From the NCBI GenBank assembly GCA_002707025.1, contig PALG01000031.1, positions 62,001 through 126,000 of the forward strand: DNA of 64,000 bases. Reading direction: 5' to 3'. Each line of letters starts with the position of its first letter. Positions within the stretch are counted from its first letter, which is position 1. The notes under the pieces are model-generated. The model was not told the DNA's origin and searched no databases. It saw only the letters and a program-made list of their open reading frames with translations. Positions 1-8,843 of the stretch are shown here, piece after piece. The position numbers and the translations under genes are program-made. This DNA comes from Flavobacteriaceae bacterium. Lineage in GTDB: Bacteria > Bacteroidota > Bacteroidia > Flavobacteriales > Flavobacteriaceae.

Positions 1-393
1 AATATCAATAGGCCATTCCAATTCGGCATACTCTTTTGAAGTTGAATACCCCAATGGAAGCGTTATGGCCGCTGCAACAATAATGAGCTGCCAGCCCCAA
101 AAGTTGAAATTACTTAAAAAATTACTCCACATTCTGGCTTTAAGCAATCGTTGCAAAGAGTAATATACTCCTGCAAAAATGGCGTTTCCAACGAAGGCAA
201 AGATTACTGCATTGGTATGCAAGGGTCGTAATCGACCAAAGCTTAACCAAGAGATGCCATCGGTTAGGTTTGGAAACAAAAACATAAAGGCTAATAATAG
301 CCCCACGCTCATCCCTACAACACCCCATAGAAGAGTGGCATAGAGGAATTTTTTAACGATCTGGTTATCGTAATAAAACTTCTGTACTTCCAT
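1..393 (-). CDS. ccoN: cbb3-type cytochrome c oxidase subunit I (N-terminal part)
   Basis: Catalytic heme-copper subunit of the high-affinity cbb3 oxidase, in the inner membrane. Only the first 131 codons are present; the gene runs off the left edge. The fragment contains the conserved run GRLRPLHTNAVIFAF; His59 in it matches the low-spin heme ligand of CcoN. Three hydrophobic segments are visible (about 16-40, 55-78 and 95-113). It starts 2 nt after the ccoS stop codon, so the two are co-transcribed. In many Bacteroidota CcoN and CcoO are fused; the missing part would show whether that holds here. Expression is probably driven from the operator-containing promoter upstream of ccoS. Confidence 0.93.
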   Translation of the reverse strand, partial: MEVQKFYYDNQIVKKFLYATLLWGVVGMSVGLLLAFMFLFPNLTDGISWLSFGRLRPLHTNAVIFAFVGNAIFAGVYYSLQRLLKARMWSNFLSNFNFWGWQLIIVAAAITLPLGYSTSKEYAELEWPIDI

Positions 394-395
394 AA

Positions 396-587
396 TTACT
401 GGTTATCGTTTTTGGTTTGTGGTTTATCTGTAGAAACTTCCTTAATCACTTCATCCTCAAACAACATACGTACGGAAGGCGTATAGGTATCATCGTATTG
501 CCCTTTCTTTACAGAAATAATAAATACAATGAAAAAGAGTACCGCTACCGTAACACTAATCGCTAAAAGCATGTAAATGATGGTCAT
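396..587 (-). CDS. ccoS: cbb3-type oxidase maturation protein CcoS
   Basis: Small assembly factor of cbb3 oxidase, 63 residues. It has one N-terminal transmembrane helix (about 3-25) followed by a short polar tail with the family-typical stretch KKGQYDD. CcoS proteins are needed to insert cofactors into CcoN. It lies between ccoI and ccoN, the usual order of these genes. The ATG is about 50 bp downstream of the dyad at 636-647 and about 15 nt downstream of the predicted transcription start, so ccoS is the first gene of a ccoS-ccoN transcript separate from ccoI. Confidence 0.9.
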   Translation of the reverse strand: MTIIYMLLAISVTVAVLFFIVFIISVKKGQYDDTYTPSVRMLFEDEVIKEVSTDKPQTKNDNQ

Positions 588-604
588 TTTCTTAAATTAT
601 GGTG

Positions 605-647
605 TAAAAATAGAACGGGAGGCTTTCAGAAAATATGACATATATCA
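605..647 (-). promoter_or_regulatory. CRP/FNR-type operator and promoter for ccoS-ccoN
   Basis: Read on the minus strand, the dyad TGATATATGTCA (636-647) is followed after 23 bp by the -7 box TATTTTTA (605-612). The gap equals that of eight other promoters in this window. The operator centre falls near -41 from the predicted start, the class II activator position. The site carries the C before TGA and the T after TCA seen in most of the set. Confidence 0.75.
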
Positions 648-650
648 GTT

Positions 651-3041
651 TCAAAGAGTTTCTTTTTTCGCAAGCTTTTTCCCAATAAAATAAGTCGCTA
701 CTGTAGTAAAAACCACAATACTGATAGAGCTTAAAGGCATTAAAATAGCAGCCACTACGGGGGAAAGATTTCCGGAAACGGCAAAGCTTAACCCAATAAG
801 ATTATAGATAAGCGAGAGCACAAAGCTCCATTTAATAATCTTCATTCCCTTTTTAGAGATTTGGAAGAAATCGGTTAAATTTTGAAAACGGGAAGCATCC
901 AAAATGCCGTCGCAAGCCGGAGAGAAAACATTCACATTTTCAGAAATAACAATTCCCACATCACTCTGCGCCAAAGCCCCGGCATCATTCAATCCATCCC
1001 CTACCATCATCACTTTTTTCCCTGATTTCTGAAGGTTTTTAATATACTGAAGCTTATCATCGGGTTTTTGTTCGAAGAGCATTACGGCGTGCTTCGGAAG
1101 GATCATTTGTAACCTTTCCCGTTCCCCGTCGTTATCCCCAGAAAGGATAACCAGCTTCTTGTCTTTCCCCAATTCCTGAAAAACTTCCATTAAGCCCTTC
1201 CGATAGGTATTTTGAAAAACGTAGCGTCCTTTATAACCATCGTTGCTACTTACATAAACCGAGGTTTCATTGGTCTCTTCCAAGCTTTCTTTTTGCGCTT
1301 CCACAAAAGAAGCTGCCCCAATTTTCAATTGTCGGTTTTTATGGGTGGCCAAGATACCTTTACCGGTCACTTCCTCAAAAGAGTCGAGAGTGGTGATATT
1401 GTTTTTATTCAACAAGTCGTACAACGCTCTACTTAAAGGATGGTTGGATGCCCGAAGGGAGCTTGTTAACACGGCAGACTCTTCTTCGGTTAAAGGAATT
1501 CCTTCATAGATAATTTTACTTTTTTGATGGGTGGTAATGGTTCCGGTTTTATCAAATACCACGGTATCTACCTGAGCCATTTGCTCAATGATGTAAGATT
1601 CCTTTAAATACAATTGCTGTTTTCCGAAGATGCGGAGCAAGTTGCCGAGGGTAAAGGGAGACGCTAAGGCAATCGCGCATGGGCAAGCCACAATTAATAC
1701 TGCGGTAAATACTTGAAAAGCCTTGGAAGGATCGACTACTAACCAAAATAAGGTGGCCAAAAACGCCAAACTTAACACCCCAATGGTGAAATTTTTACTA
1801 ATTCTATCTGTAAGGGATTGAAATAGATGCTGTTTGTTGGTAGAAAATACTTCATTGCTCCACAATTGTGTGAGATAGCTCTGCTCCACCCCTTTCATGG
1901 CTTGTACTTCAATAATACCCCCCTCCTGTCTTCCGCCGGCAAATAACTTATCGCCCGAATCCTTATGTACCGGCACGGCTTCGCCTGTCACAAAACTGTA
2001 ATCGATCAAAGCGTCACCTTTTAAAAGAATAGCATCCACGGGAAGCAGTTCCTTGTTCCGAACGAGCAACCGATCGCCAGGAAGGACTTCGTAAATAGGA
2101 ACCTGTTCTTCAGAATGGTCTTCCTTGATACGGGTAATAGCAATAGGAAAATAAGACTTGTAATCCCTTTCAAAAGAGAGATACGAGTAGGTTTTTTGCT
2201 GAAAAAACTTTCCGACGAGCAAAAAGAACACCAAGCCTGTAAGACTGTCGAAAAAACCCGTTCCCCAATCCATCACGATCTCCAGAGTACTTCTTAAGAA
2301 CAACACCAAAATCCCTAAGGCAATGGGAACATCGATGTTCAATATTTTGGAGCGAAGGCCCTTGTAAGCTGAAATAAAATAATCTTTAGCCGAATAGAAC
2401 ACCACTGGTACCGAGTAGGCAAACATTAACCAACGGAACAGGTGTTTGAAGCGATCCAACCAAAACTCTTCTACCTGAAAATATTCGGGAAAAGAAAGAA
2501 ACATGACATTCCCGAAGGCAAATCCTGCAATTCCTAATTGATAAATAAGGGTTCGGTTCACTTGTTTCTTTTTTTGATCGGCATTTTCCAAAGAGATGTA
2601 GGGTTCGTACCCCAAACGGGCTAAAAGCGTAACGAGTTCTTTTAAGGAAACTTCTTCGGAAGCATAGGTGATGCGCACGGTTTTCTTCGGAAAATCTACT
2701 TGAGAGGTTCGTACGCCCGCATTCAATTTTTGAAGGTTTTCCAATACCCAGATACACGAACTACAGTGAATGGAAGGGATTAAAAAAGAAACAATCTTAA
2801 TATCGCCATCATGAAACTCGAGCAGTTTTTCGGCAATACTTTCATTATCCAGAAAATCGAATTTACCATCTACTTCCCCTGGGGAAATACCCGGAGTGCT
2901 TTCCAAATCGTAATAATAGGAAAGATCGCTTTCGTGTAAGATATCGAAAACAGTAGCGCAGCCTTGACAGCAAAAAGATTTGTCCTTATGTTTAATCTCC
3001 TTGTCATCGCAAGGATCGCCACAATGATAGCATTGAGCCAT
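651..3041 (-). CDS. ccoI: Heavy-metal P-type ATPase CcoI (copper exporter for cbb3 assembly)
   Basis: P1B-type ATPase that delivers copper for maturation of cbb3 oxidase; 796 residues, inner membrane. In order: a cysteine-rich N-terminal metal-binding domain (C4, C7, C11, C24, C25, C28) typical of CcoI/FixI, an HMA domain with CSSC (C93, C96), membrane helices, the actuator TGEAVP motif, the CPC copper site in VACPCAIAL, the phosphorylation motif DKTGT, HPLS, and the hinge GDGLNDAGAL. All catalytic motifs are intact. It sits directly upstream of ccoS-ccoN with a 63-bp gap that holds a second operator promoter. Its own promoter is at 3065-3107. Confidence 0.95.
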   Translation of the reverse strand: MAQCYHCGDPCDDKEIKHKDKSFCCQGCATVFDILHESDLSYYYDLESTPGISPGEVDGKFDFLDNESIAEKLLEFHDGDIKIVSFLIPSIHCSSCIWVLENLQKLNAGVRTSQVDFPKKTVRITYASEEVSLKELVTLLARLGYEPYISLENADQKKKQVNRTLIYQLGIAGFAFGNVMFLSFPEYFQVEEFWLDRFKHLFRWLMFAYSVPVVFYSAKDYFISAYKGLRSKILNIDVPIALGILVLFLRSTLEIVMDWGTGFFDSLTGLVFFLLVGKFFQQKTYSYLSFERDYKSYFPIAITRIKEDHSEEQVPIYEVLPGDRLLVRNKELLPVDAILLKGDALIDYSFVTGEAVPVHKDSGDKLFAGGRQEGGIIEVQAMKGVEQSYLTQLWSNEVFSTNKQHLFQSLTDRISKNFTIGVLSLAFLATLFWLVVDPSKAFQVFTAVLIVACPCAIALASPFTLGNLLRIFGKQQLYLKESYIIEQMAQVDTVVFDKTGTITTHQKSKIIYEGIPLTEEESAVLTSSLRASNHPLSRALYDLLNKNNITTLDSFEEVTGKGILATHKNRQLKIGAASFVEAQKESLEETNETSVYVSSNDGYKGRYVFQNTYRKGLMEVFQELGKDKKLVILSGDNDGERERLQMILPKHAVMLFEQKPDDKLQYIKNLQKSGKKVMMVGDGLNDAGALAQSDVGIVISENVNVFSPACDGILDASRFQNLTDFFQISKKGMKIIKWSFVLSLIYNLIGLSFAVSGNLSPVVAAILMPLSSISIVVFTTVATYFIGKKLAKKETL

Positions 3042-3064
3042 GGGGTTTTAGTTGAATTTCAAAG

Positions 3065-3107
3065 CAAAAATGCTTCAGAAGTGGCATTTAAAAAATGATA
3101 ATTGTCA
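3065..3107 (-). promoter_or_regulatory. CRP/FNR-type operator and promoter for ccoI
   Basis: On the minus strand the dyad TGACAATTATCA (3096-3107) is followed after 23 bp by CATTTTTG (3065-3072), one mismatch from TAnnTTTG. The predicted start is near 3060, about 20 nt before the ccoI ATG. It lies back to back with the operator serving the divergent usp gene. Confidence 0.72.
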
Positions 3108-3127
3108 GTTATAAAGTTTTCATAATC

Positions 3128-3170
3128 TGAGGAAAATCATACGAAATCCGCAAATAGCGCTGTATATTTA
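3128..3170 (+). promoter_or_regulatory. CRP/FNR-type operator and promoter for the first usp gene
   Basis: The weaker dyad TGAGGAAAATCA (3128-3139) keeps only the outer TGA/TCA but has C before and T after like the other sites. It is followed after exactly 23 bp by TATATTTA (3163-3170). The usp ATG is at 3191. Its spacing, rather than its sequence, argues that it is a real site distinct from the ccoI operator. Confidence 0.62.
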
Positions 3171-3190
3171 ACTATCAAATCATTTTTATT

Positions 3191-4003
3191 ATGAAACGTA
3201 TTTTGTTGCCAACCGACTTTTCAGAAAACTCCTTAAACGCAATTCATTATGCCCTTACGTTTTTTAAGGGAATTCCTTGCGAGTTTTGCTTTCTGAACAT
3301 TCAGAAACCTTCGGAATATGTGACCGGCGAAATTTACACTTCTTCTCCTACCGAGAGTACGATTTACGATTCGGTAGCAAAGGATCATAAAGAAAAACTG
3401 AATGAACTTGTACTCCGTTATGAAAAAGAATATGAACAACAGCCTTTCACATTTGATAGTATTTTTGATTTTGATGTGTTTGTAGATGCGATTCAGCAAG
3501 TGGTGAATACTCGAAGTATCGAGCTAATTATCATGGGTACCAATGGGGCTACCGATGCTGCTGAAGTTTTGTTTGGCAGTAATACCTTAAAAGTTATTAG
3601 AAACGTGAACTGTCCTATTTTGGCGATTCCTGAAGGCTTTCAATACCAGCAGTTTGCTTCGGTTTTATTTACCTATAAAAAAGAAGATGAATTTCATCCC
3701 GATGCATTAAAACCTTTAGGCGATTTAATTAATGGAAAAACCGTTTCGTTGGAAGTGCTTTGCGTGGACAATCACAAAGAACTTCCTAAAAGCGATGTGC
3801 TTAACTTGTTTTCTGAAGTTAACTACCACGAAGTAGATGGCGTGCCCACTCCTGAAGCAATCAATAGCTACGAACAACTCCTCCCCGTAGACATGCATAC
3901 CATTTTTGTAAAACCCAAATCCTTTTTCCAGCGCATTTTTTCGGGAAGTGATGTTCCCAAAATAAGTTATGAAAGTAAGGTGCCGCTTTTGGTACTAAAA
4001 TAG
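3191..4003 (+). CDS. Universal stress protein, tandem UspA domains
   Basis: Cytoplasmic universal stress protein of 270 residues. It starts with the MKRILLPTDFS signature of the family. The first UspA domain (about 1-150) keeps the nucleotide-binding pattern G-2x-G-9x-G-S in MGTNGATDAAEVLFGS. The second half (about 155-270) has the fold's hydrophobic rhythm but no such motif. It is transcribed alone, divergently from ccoI, and both face their own operator. Tandem-domain USPs of other bacteria bind ATP or AMP and act in energy-starvation survival; the specific role here is not known. Confidence 0.92.
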   Translation: MKRILLPTDFSENSLNAIHYALTFFKGIPCEFCFLNIQKPSEYVTGEIYTSSPTESTIYDSVAKDHKEKLNELVLRYEKEYEQQPFTFDSIFDFDVFVDAIQQVVNTRSIELIIMGTNGATDAAEVLFGSNTLKVIRNVNCPILAIPEGFQYQQFASVLFTYKKEDEFHPDALKPLGDLINGKTVSLEVLCVDNHKELPKSDVLNLFSEVNYHEVDGVPTPEAINSYEQLLPVDMHTIFVKPKSFFQRIFSGSDVPKISYESKVPLLVLK

Positions 4004-4057
4004 GGAGGCTATTTTTTTGGGGTTCCTTCAAGGTATTACTTCCTATTCGCAAGGGAA

Positions 4058-5428
4058 TTAAACCAAAACCTCCACTACATCGTGCAGTTTAGGAATGCTA
4101 ACATTCCAACCATAGGTTTCTTTTACCTTTACTCGAAGAGCATCACTGGCCGTTGGTTCTCCATGAATTAAAAATACCTGCTCGGGGATATTCTTGATTT
4201 CACTTGCCCATTGTAGTAAATCACTTTGGTCTGCGTGTGCCGACAAACTTTCCAAATGATGGACTTTGGCCTTAACCGGATAGTATTTTCCAAAAATTTT
4301 CAACTCATGGGTACCCTCCAGTAGCTGTCTTCCTCGGGTTCCTTCAGCTTGAAAGCCAACCAATAAAATCTTCGTACTAGGTTTACCTATTAATTGCTTA
4401 ACATATGTAAGCACCCTTCCGCCGGTCACCATGCCACTTCCAGCTATGACCACCTTAGGCCTTGGATCATCAATGGTTTCCCAGGTTTCCCTATAGGAAG
4501 TAATGATGTGCATGCGCTTTTTTAAAGCGTTAATTTGTGAAGAATTTAAAAGATGCCATTTCGGAAAAAGCGCAAACACGGAAGTTACATTATTACCCAT
4601 TGGGCTATCCACAAAAATTGGGATGTTGGGAATTTTGTTCCCCTGATACAGTTTCCATAAAAGGTACATCAATACTTGCAGTCTTTCCACGGCAAAAGAA
4701 GGAATAATCAAAGTACCTCTATGATGGATTACCTCATGAATAAGGGTTACCAAAGTTTCAGAAACCCGCTCTTCGGGATGTCGCTTATTTCCATAGGTAC
4801 TCTCCATAAAGAGATAGTCGACCCACTTTGGCTTATCAGGAGGAAACAACAAAGGATCTTCCTTTCTACCAATATCCCCAGAAAAAACAAAGATTTTATC
4901 AAAGATCTGTAGCTCTATAAAAGTAGCTCCAATAATATGACCGTTGTACCGAAAGCGGCATTGCATATGTTCAGATAGGGAAATCCAATCCTCCTTTTCA
5001 ATGGTCTTAAAATGTTTTAAGGTTTCTTCTACGGCCTTTTCATCAAAAAACGGCAAGGCAGGTTGGTGGGAGGAATATCCTTCCTTATTGGCCTTTTCGG
5101 CTTCCTCCATATGGATTTTAGCACTATCCCTTAAAATAATTTCTGCAATACCCATAGTAGGGGCGGTTCCCAAAATTTTTCCTTGAAAGCCCTGTTTTAG
5201 TAATCTTGGCAAATACCCTACATGATCCAAATGCCCATGCGTAAGCAATACATAATCTACGGTGGCTACCGGAAAAGGAATCGGTTCCCAATTTTGAAGC
5301 CGTAGTTCTTTGAGTCCTTGAAATACCCCGCAATCGATCATGATATTCGCTTCTGGGGTTTCCAATATAAATTTAGATCCCGTAACGGTTCCCGAGGCGC
5401 CTAAAAAATGAATTTTTACAGTTCTCAT
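4058..5428 (-). CDS. MBL-fold beta-CASP RNase-like hydrolase
   Basis: Metallo-beta-lactamase fold hydrolase of the RNA-processing (CPSF73-like) group, about 456 residues. The metal motif is LLTHGHLDHVGYL (HxHxDH). A beta-CASP insert follows, and the C-terminal RMMBL part carries SLSAHADQSDLLQW. Related bacterial proteins are zinc-dependent RNases. The ATG at 5426-5428 gives MRTVKIHFLGASG, the usual family start, 2 nt after the upstream stop; an in-frame ATG at 5443 would overlap the upstream gene. It is the last gene of a five-gene operon usp-usp-usp-(ATP-cone nuclease)-MBL. Substrate is inferred from family only. Confidence 0.88.
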   Translation of the reverse strand: MRTVKIHFLGASGTVTGSKFILETPEANIMIDCGVFQGLKELRLQNWEPIPFPVATVDYVLLTHGHLDHVGYLPRLLKQGFQGKILGTAPTMGIAEIILRDSAKIHMEEAEKANKEGYSSHQPALPFFDEKAVEETLKHFKTIEKEDWISLSEHMQCRFRYNGHIIGATFIELQIFDKIFVFSGDIGRKEDPLLFPPDKPKWVDYLFMESTYGNKRHPEERVSETLVTLIHEVIHHRGTLIIPSFAVERLQVLMYLLWKLYQGNKIPNIPIFVDSPMGNNVTSVFALFPKWHLLNSSQINALKKRMHIITSYRETWETIDDPRPKVVIAGSGMVTGGRVLTYVKQLIGKPSTKILLVGFQAEGTRGRQLLEGTHELKIFGKYYPVKAKVHHLESLSAHADQSDLLQWASEIKNIPEQVFLIHGEPTASDALRVKVKETYGWNVSIPKLHDVVEVLV

Positions 5429-5430
5429 AA

Positions 5431-6255
5431 TTAGGAATGACAAATTGCGTTGATATCTTCCAAAATTCTTGCTTTTCTATTTTCTGAAATCCCTAAATGG
5501 TCTAAATAAAAATCATCCTGAATCAATTGCCTGCACAGTACTACGTTTCGGGATAAAAGAAATTGTTTTTCACGTTTACTCAACAAGGTAGAAACTGTAA
5601 TAGGGTACAACGACAATCGGTCAATGCGATCCTTCAAAGCATCTCCCTTAGGGTAGTCCCAACTCAACAAATACAGTCCAGAGCACTTCCCATAATCCAT
5701 GGCATCCTTGGTAAACTGTGTGTTTGTTACCACCCATCCTTCATTTGGCGATCGCTTTCTTTCGAAAGCTAAAATATCCCGATACCGGGAATGAATGTAT
5801 AAGGGCACTTTAACATCACATTTCCTGGAGGGATCGCTATGAAACTTACACTCGGCGACAATATATTGCTCCTTCTTTTGAGCTACCACATCTACTTCAT
5901 GCGTAACGCATTTTCCACGAAACACTTGCCCTACGCCTGTTTCATATCCTGAATATTGTAATAAAGCAGCAATAAATTTTTCAAAAGGAAATCCTGTAGG
6001 GCCCAATTCATACAACGCATTTTTCAGTTTGTATTTTGATGCAAAAACCGTTTTTTTCTTTTTCAACAATGCAAATGCCCTATGATAGATCTCCTTGGTA
6101 GAGATTCCTTGATACAATTCATCCCTAACCGTATTTACAATTTGTTTGATGGTAGCTGTATCGGCCCCACTACGCTGTAAAGAATTACGCAACTTTTCAA
6201 TAGAGAAATGTGCTCGTTTTCCTGAGGCCTTGACAATTTCAATAGGTGCTTCCAT
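5431..6255 (-). CDS. ATP-cone domain fused to a PD-(D/E)XK (Mrr-like) nuclease domain
   Basis: 274 residues in two parts. Residues 3-90 form an ATP-cone, the nucleotide-sensing domain of ribonucleotide reductases and NrdR (start IEIVKASGKRAHFSIEKLR). Residues about 90-215 resemble restriction endonuclease type IV/Mrr, with a D122 ... E135-C136-K137 active-site pattern. The C-terminal tail (215-274) is unassigned. This suggests a nuclease gated by ATP/dATP levels. It lies between usp genes and a beta-CASP RNase-like gene, with 2-nt gaps on both sides, so it is tightly co-expressed. Catalysis is inferred from motif residues; a non-cleaving binding role is possible. Confidence 0.85.
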   Translation of the reverse strand: MEAPIEIVKASGKRAHFSIEKLRNSLQRSGADTATIKQIVNTVRDELYQGISTKEIYHRAFALLKKKKTVFASKYKLKNALYELGPTGFPFEKFIAALLQYSGYETGVGQVFRGKCVTHEVDVVAQKKEQYIVAECKFHSDPSRKCDVKVPLYIHSRYRDILAFERKRSPNEGWVVTNTQFTKDAMDYGKCSGLYLLSWDYPKGDALKDRIDRLSLYPITVSTLLSKREKQFLLSRNVVLCRQLIQDDFYLDHLGISENRKARILEDINAICHS

Positions 6256-6257
6256 GG

Positions 6258-7109
6258 CTAACTTCTATGATCGTGCAGTGCCAGCACAGGAACTTTGGCA
6301 TGCATTCCTAGTTCTTGGACCATCGGTTTTCTGAACAAGGTGGAAAAAAACGTGTGTTTTTTATTGATAAAAGCAATCATGCCGCTATCCCTACTTTGCA
6401 CAAAAAGATCGACTGCTTCATTAATGTCTTTATTGGACACAAAATGGCAAGTAAATTCTATATTTTCGAAATTCTGCTCTAAAAGTTCCTTGAAGTTTTG
6501 TTGTTCTTCGGAAAGGGTTTCCGATTCTGTTACATGAAGAATTCGAATATCAGCCTGTGCAATCTGCGCAAAATCAATCAAGGTTTTCAGCTCTTGCTTT
6601 TTATAATGAGTTTGAAAACTGGTTGGAAAAACAATTTCAGAAACTTTGGTGTAAAGTGTTTGCGGAGGAATGGCCAGGACCGGGCAATTACGTACTTTTT
6701 CCATCACCGTTACAGTATTACTCCCGAAAGTAGCATTTAAAGCATCGGTATCCCCTTTTGTACCCATCACAATTAAATCGATATCTTTCATAGCGACCAC
6801 TTCTTTGATGGCATCCAATAAATTATTTTGCTGGGAAAGGGTATAAAATTGGTGGTGTTCGGCTTCATCCCGAAAAGCCAATTGGGTTAAAATACGCTCC
6901 AATCCTTTTTCTGAGTTTTCTTTAAAGGTTTCAAAAATACTCTGATCCATTGGAGCGGTCATTAAATTATCGTTGGACAATGTGTTTACATTGTAAACAT
7001 TAAGAATATAGAAGTCGCAAGGCTCATTTACAAAAAAGTCTGCTGCATAAGCGATCGCGTCCCAAGCATTTCGGGAAAAATCGGTTGGTATTAAGATACT
7101 TCGTCTCAT
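6258..7109 (-). CDS. Universal stress protein, tandem UspA domains
   Basis: About 283 residues. The first domain carries MGTKGDTDALNATFGS, an intact G-2x-G-9x-G-S nucleotide motif; the second (about 150-283) lacks it. The ATG at 7107-7109 gives MRRSILIPTDFS, matching the other paralogues; an ATG three codons upstream (7118) is also possible. It is third in the operon, 2 nt from the ATP-cone nuclease gene and 10 nt from the preceding usp. Sequence differs a lot from its neighbours, so the paralogues are old rather than recent duplicates. Confidence 0.9.
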   Translation of the reverse strand: MRRSILIPTDFSRNAWDAIAYAADFFVNEPCDFYILNVYNVNTLSNDNLMTAPMDQSIFETFKENSEKGLERILTQLAFRDEAEHHQFYTLSQQNNLLDAIKEVVAMKDIDLIVMGTKGDTDALNATFGSNTVTVMEKVRNCPVLAIPPQTLYTKVSEIVFPTSFQTHYKKQELKTLIDFAQIAQADIRILHVTESETLSEEQQNFKELLEQNFENIEFTCHFVSNKDINEAVDLFVQSRDSGMIAFINKKHTFFSTLFRKPMVQELGMHAKVPVLALHDHRS

Positions 7110-7119
7110 AGGGTTCATT

Positions 7120-7965
7120 TTACGTAACTGGAAGGAGTAGATAGGGAACTTGAGTGGTATTACCTACTTTCTTAATTATGGGTTCCCTAAAAAGTTTTAT
7201 AATGGCATTGTGTTTTCGATTGAGTAAGCACAAGAGGTCCAATCGTTGTTCCTCTGTAAATATTGCCAGACTCTTTGAAACGCTTTCTTCCAGGGGAATC
7301 TCATGAAAAAAGCTAGGGATTTCTTTAAGATTTTCTTTAAATGCTTTCTTTATGTCTTGTTGCGTTTCATTTAAGGTTTGTGCTTCCCCTACATGAATCA
7401 CCTCCCAAGTTGCATTGAATTGCTGGGTCAACGCTTTCAACGAACCTTCGTTTGCGAGGTCAAAAAACGCCGTAAAGTCTGTGGCAAATCCAATCTTGGA
7501 AGGGATTTCAAATGTGTTCATTTCAGGAACCACGAGCAGTGGACAGCCTTTTATTTTTTGTATCATCTTGGCGGTGGTACTGCCCATTAAAATATTTTCC
7601 TCTGCACTTCGACCCTTGGTTCCCATCACGGTGAGTTCTATGGCTTCTTTTTGAATAAGTTTATTTACAGCACGGTAAATTTCTAGGCTCGTCGCAATAA
7701 AACGAAAAGTAGAATGTGTTTCTCCCAGTTTTTCTTTCAGGCTTTTCAAAAACAGGGCTCCCTCTTCTTCAGCTTCGGTATAAAGCTTTTCCACCACCTG
7801 TTCAGATTTTCCAATATCAACCCTACTGGTAAGGCTGGATACTTCACTTTCGAAAGAATACACGACTACAAACTCTACCGATTTTCCTCCATAGAGTTTT
7901 TCGGCATAAAACAGGGCGTCGCTAGAATTTTTAGAGAAATCTGTCGGAATTAAAATTTTTTTCAT
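7120..7965 (-). CDS. Universal stress protein, tandem UspA domains
   Basis: 281 residues starting MKKILIPTDFS. The first domain contains MGTKGRSAEENILMGS (intact G-2x-G-9x-G-S). The second domain keeps the fold pattern but has RKHNAIIKLFREP where the glycine motif would be, so it probably does not bind nucleotide. It is second in the usp-usp-usp operon, 10 nt downstream of the first usp. Nothing unusual in codon use. Confidence 0.91.
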   Translation of the reverse strand: MKKILIPTDFSKNSSDALFYAEKLYGGKSVEFVVVYSFESEVSSLTSRVDIGKSEQVVEKLYTEAEEEGALFLKSLKEKLGETHSTFRFIATSLEIYRAVNKLIQKEAIELTVMGTKGRSAEENILMGSTTAKMIQKIKGCPLLVVPEMNTFEIPSKIGFATDFTAFFDLANEGSLKALTQQFNATWEVIHVGEAQTLNETQQDIKKAFKENLKEIPSFFHEIPLEESVSKSLAIFTEEQRLDLLCLLNRKHNAIIKLFREPIIKKVGNTTQVPYLLLPVT

Positions 7966-7975
7966 AATTGGTTTT

Positions 7976-8821
7976 TTATCTTGATAAATTTTGTAATACT
8001 AAAAATGGGATTTGGGTTCCTAAGCCAAAGGTTTCTATCTTGGAGGTTTGCAACAGGTTTTCAAGATAGGAATGTCTGGAATTCACCATGACCAGCATAT
8101 CTACTTGGTTGGCATTAATAAATTCGTGAATGGTTTCAGAAATATTTTTCCCAGAAACATGGATACTTTCATAGCGGCATGGCTCTAATGAATTCTCTAG
8201 AAAAGCTTTGTGATCTTCTTGTCGAATTGATAGCTTCTCAAACTTTGAAACATATAATAAAGTAAGCTTTGCTGCAAAGTTTTTAGCCAAACAGCTCAAT
8301 AGCTTCAGTTCTCTTTTTTGATAGGGTACTTGATAATCTGTTGCCAACACAAGGCTTTTCAAATCTATTTCAGTAAAACAACACGGAACGGCTAGCACCG
8401 GTGATTTCACATACCTAATAACTTGAAGTGTTTGACTTCCAAAGGTTACTTCCTTACTATTGGAAGCCCCTTGAGTTCCCATTGCCACAATATCCATATT
8501 CTCGGCTTCCACCAAATCATTTACTACATCGACCAACGATCCAAAAACAGCTTTAGGGATAATCTGGTGTTTAGGATTGGGGGCAAACTCCTTGATTTTG
8601 GCAAGAAATGTTTCGAAAGAACGCTCTGTTTGCTGCTTTTTTTCTTCCTTAACTTCCTCAAAACGAGCCCTTGCCTTAATGGCTTTATCTTCATATACTT
8701 CATCGGCATAGGCATGTACGATAAATATTTCACTTTTATCATATTTAAAAAGCTCCAAGGCACAACGGGTGGCATTCATGGAGTTTTCAGAAAAATCGGT
8801 AGGAATCAATATCTTTCTCAT
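7976..8821 (-). CDS. Universal stress protein, tandem UspA domains (first gene of operon)
   Basis: 281 residues from the ATG at 8819-8821, giving MRKILIPTDFSENS; an ATG two codons earlier (8827) is an alternative. The first domain has MGTQGASNSKEVTFGS (intact nucleotide motif); the second has NSRHSYLENLLQTS instead. It heads the five-gene operon running down to 4058. The promoter with dyad 8875-8886 and -7 box 8844-8851 is just upstream, giving a leader of about 20 nt. The role within the operon is inferred to be stress or energy-state signalling. Confidence 0.91.
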   Translation of the reverse strand: MRKILIPTDFSENSMNATRCALELFKYDKSEIFIVHAYADEVYEDKAIKARARFEEVKEEKKQQTERSFETFLAKIKEFAPNPKHQIIPKAVFGSLVDVVNDLVEAENMDIVAMGTQGASNSKEVTFGSQTLQVIRYVKSPVLAVPCCFTEIDLKSLVLATDYQVPYQKRELKLLSCLAKNFAAKLTLLYVSKFEKLSIRQEDHKAFLENSLEPCRYESIHVSGKNISETIHEFINANQVDMLVMVNSRHSYLENLLQTSKIETFGLGTQIPFLVLQNLSR

Positions 8822-8843
8822 AATCATGCTTTATTTCAATATA

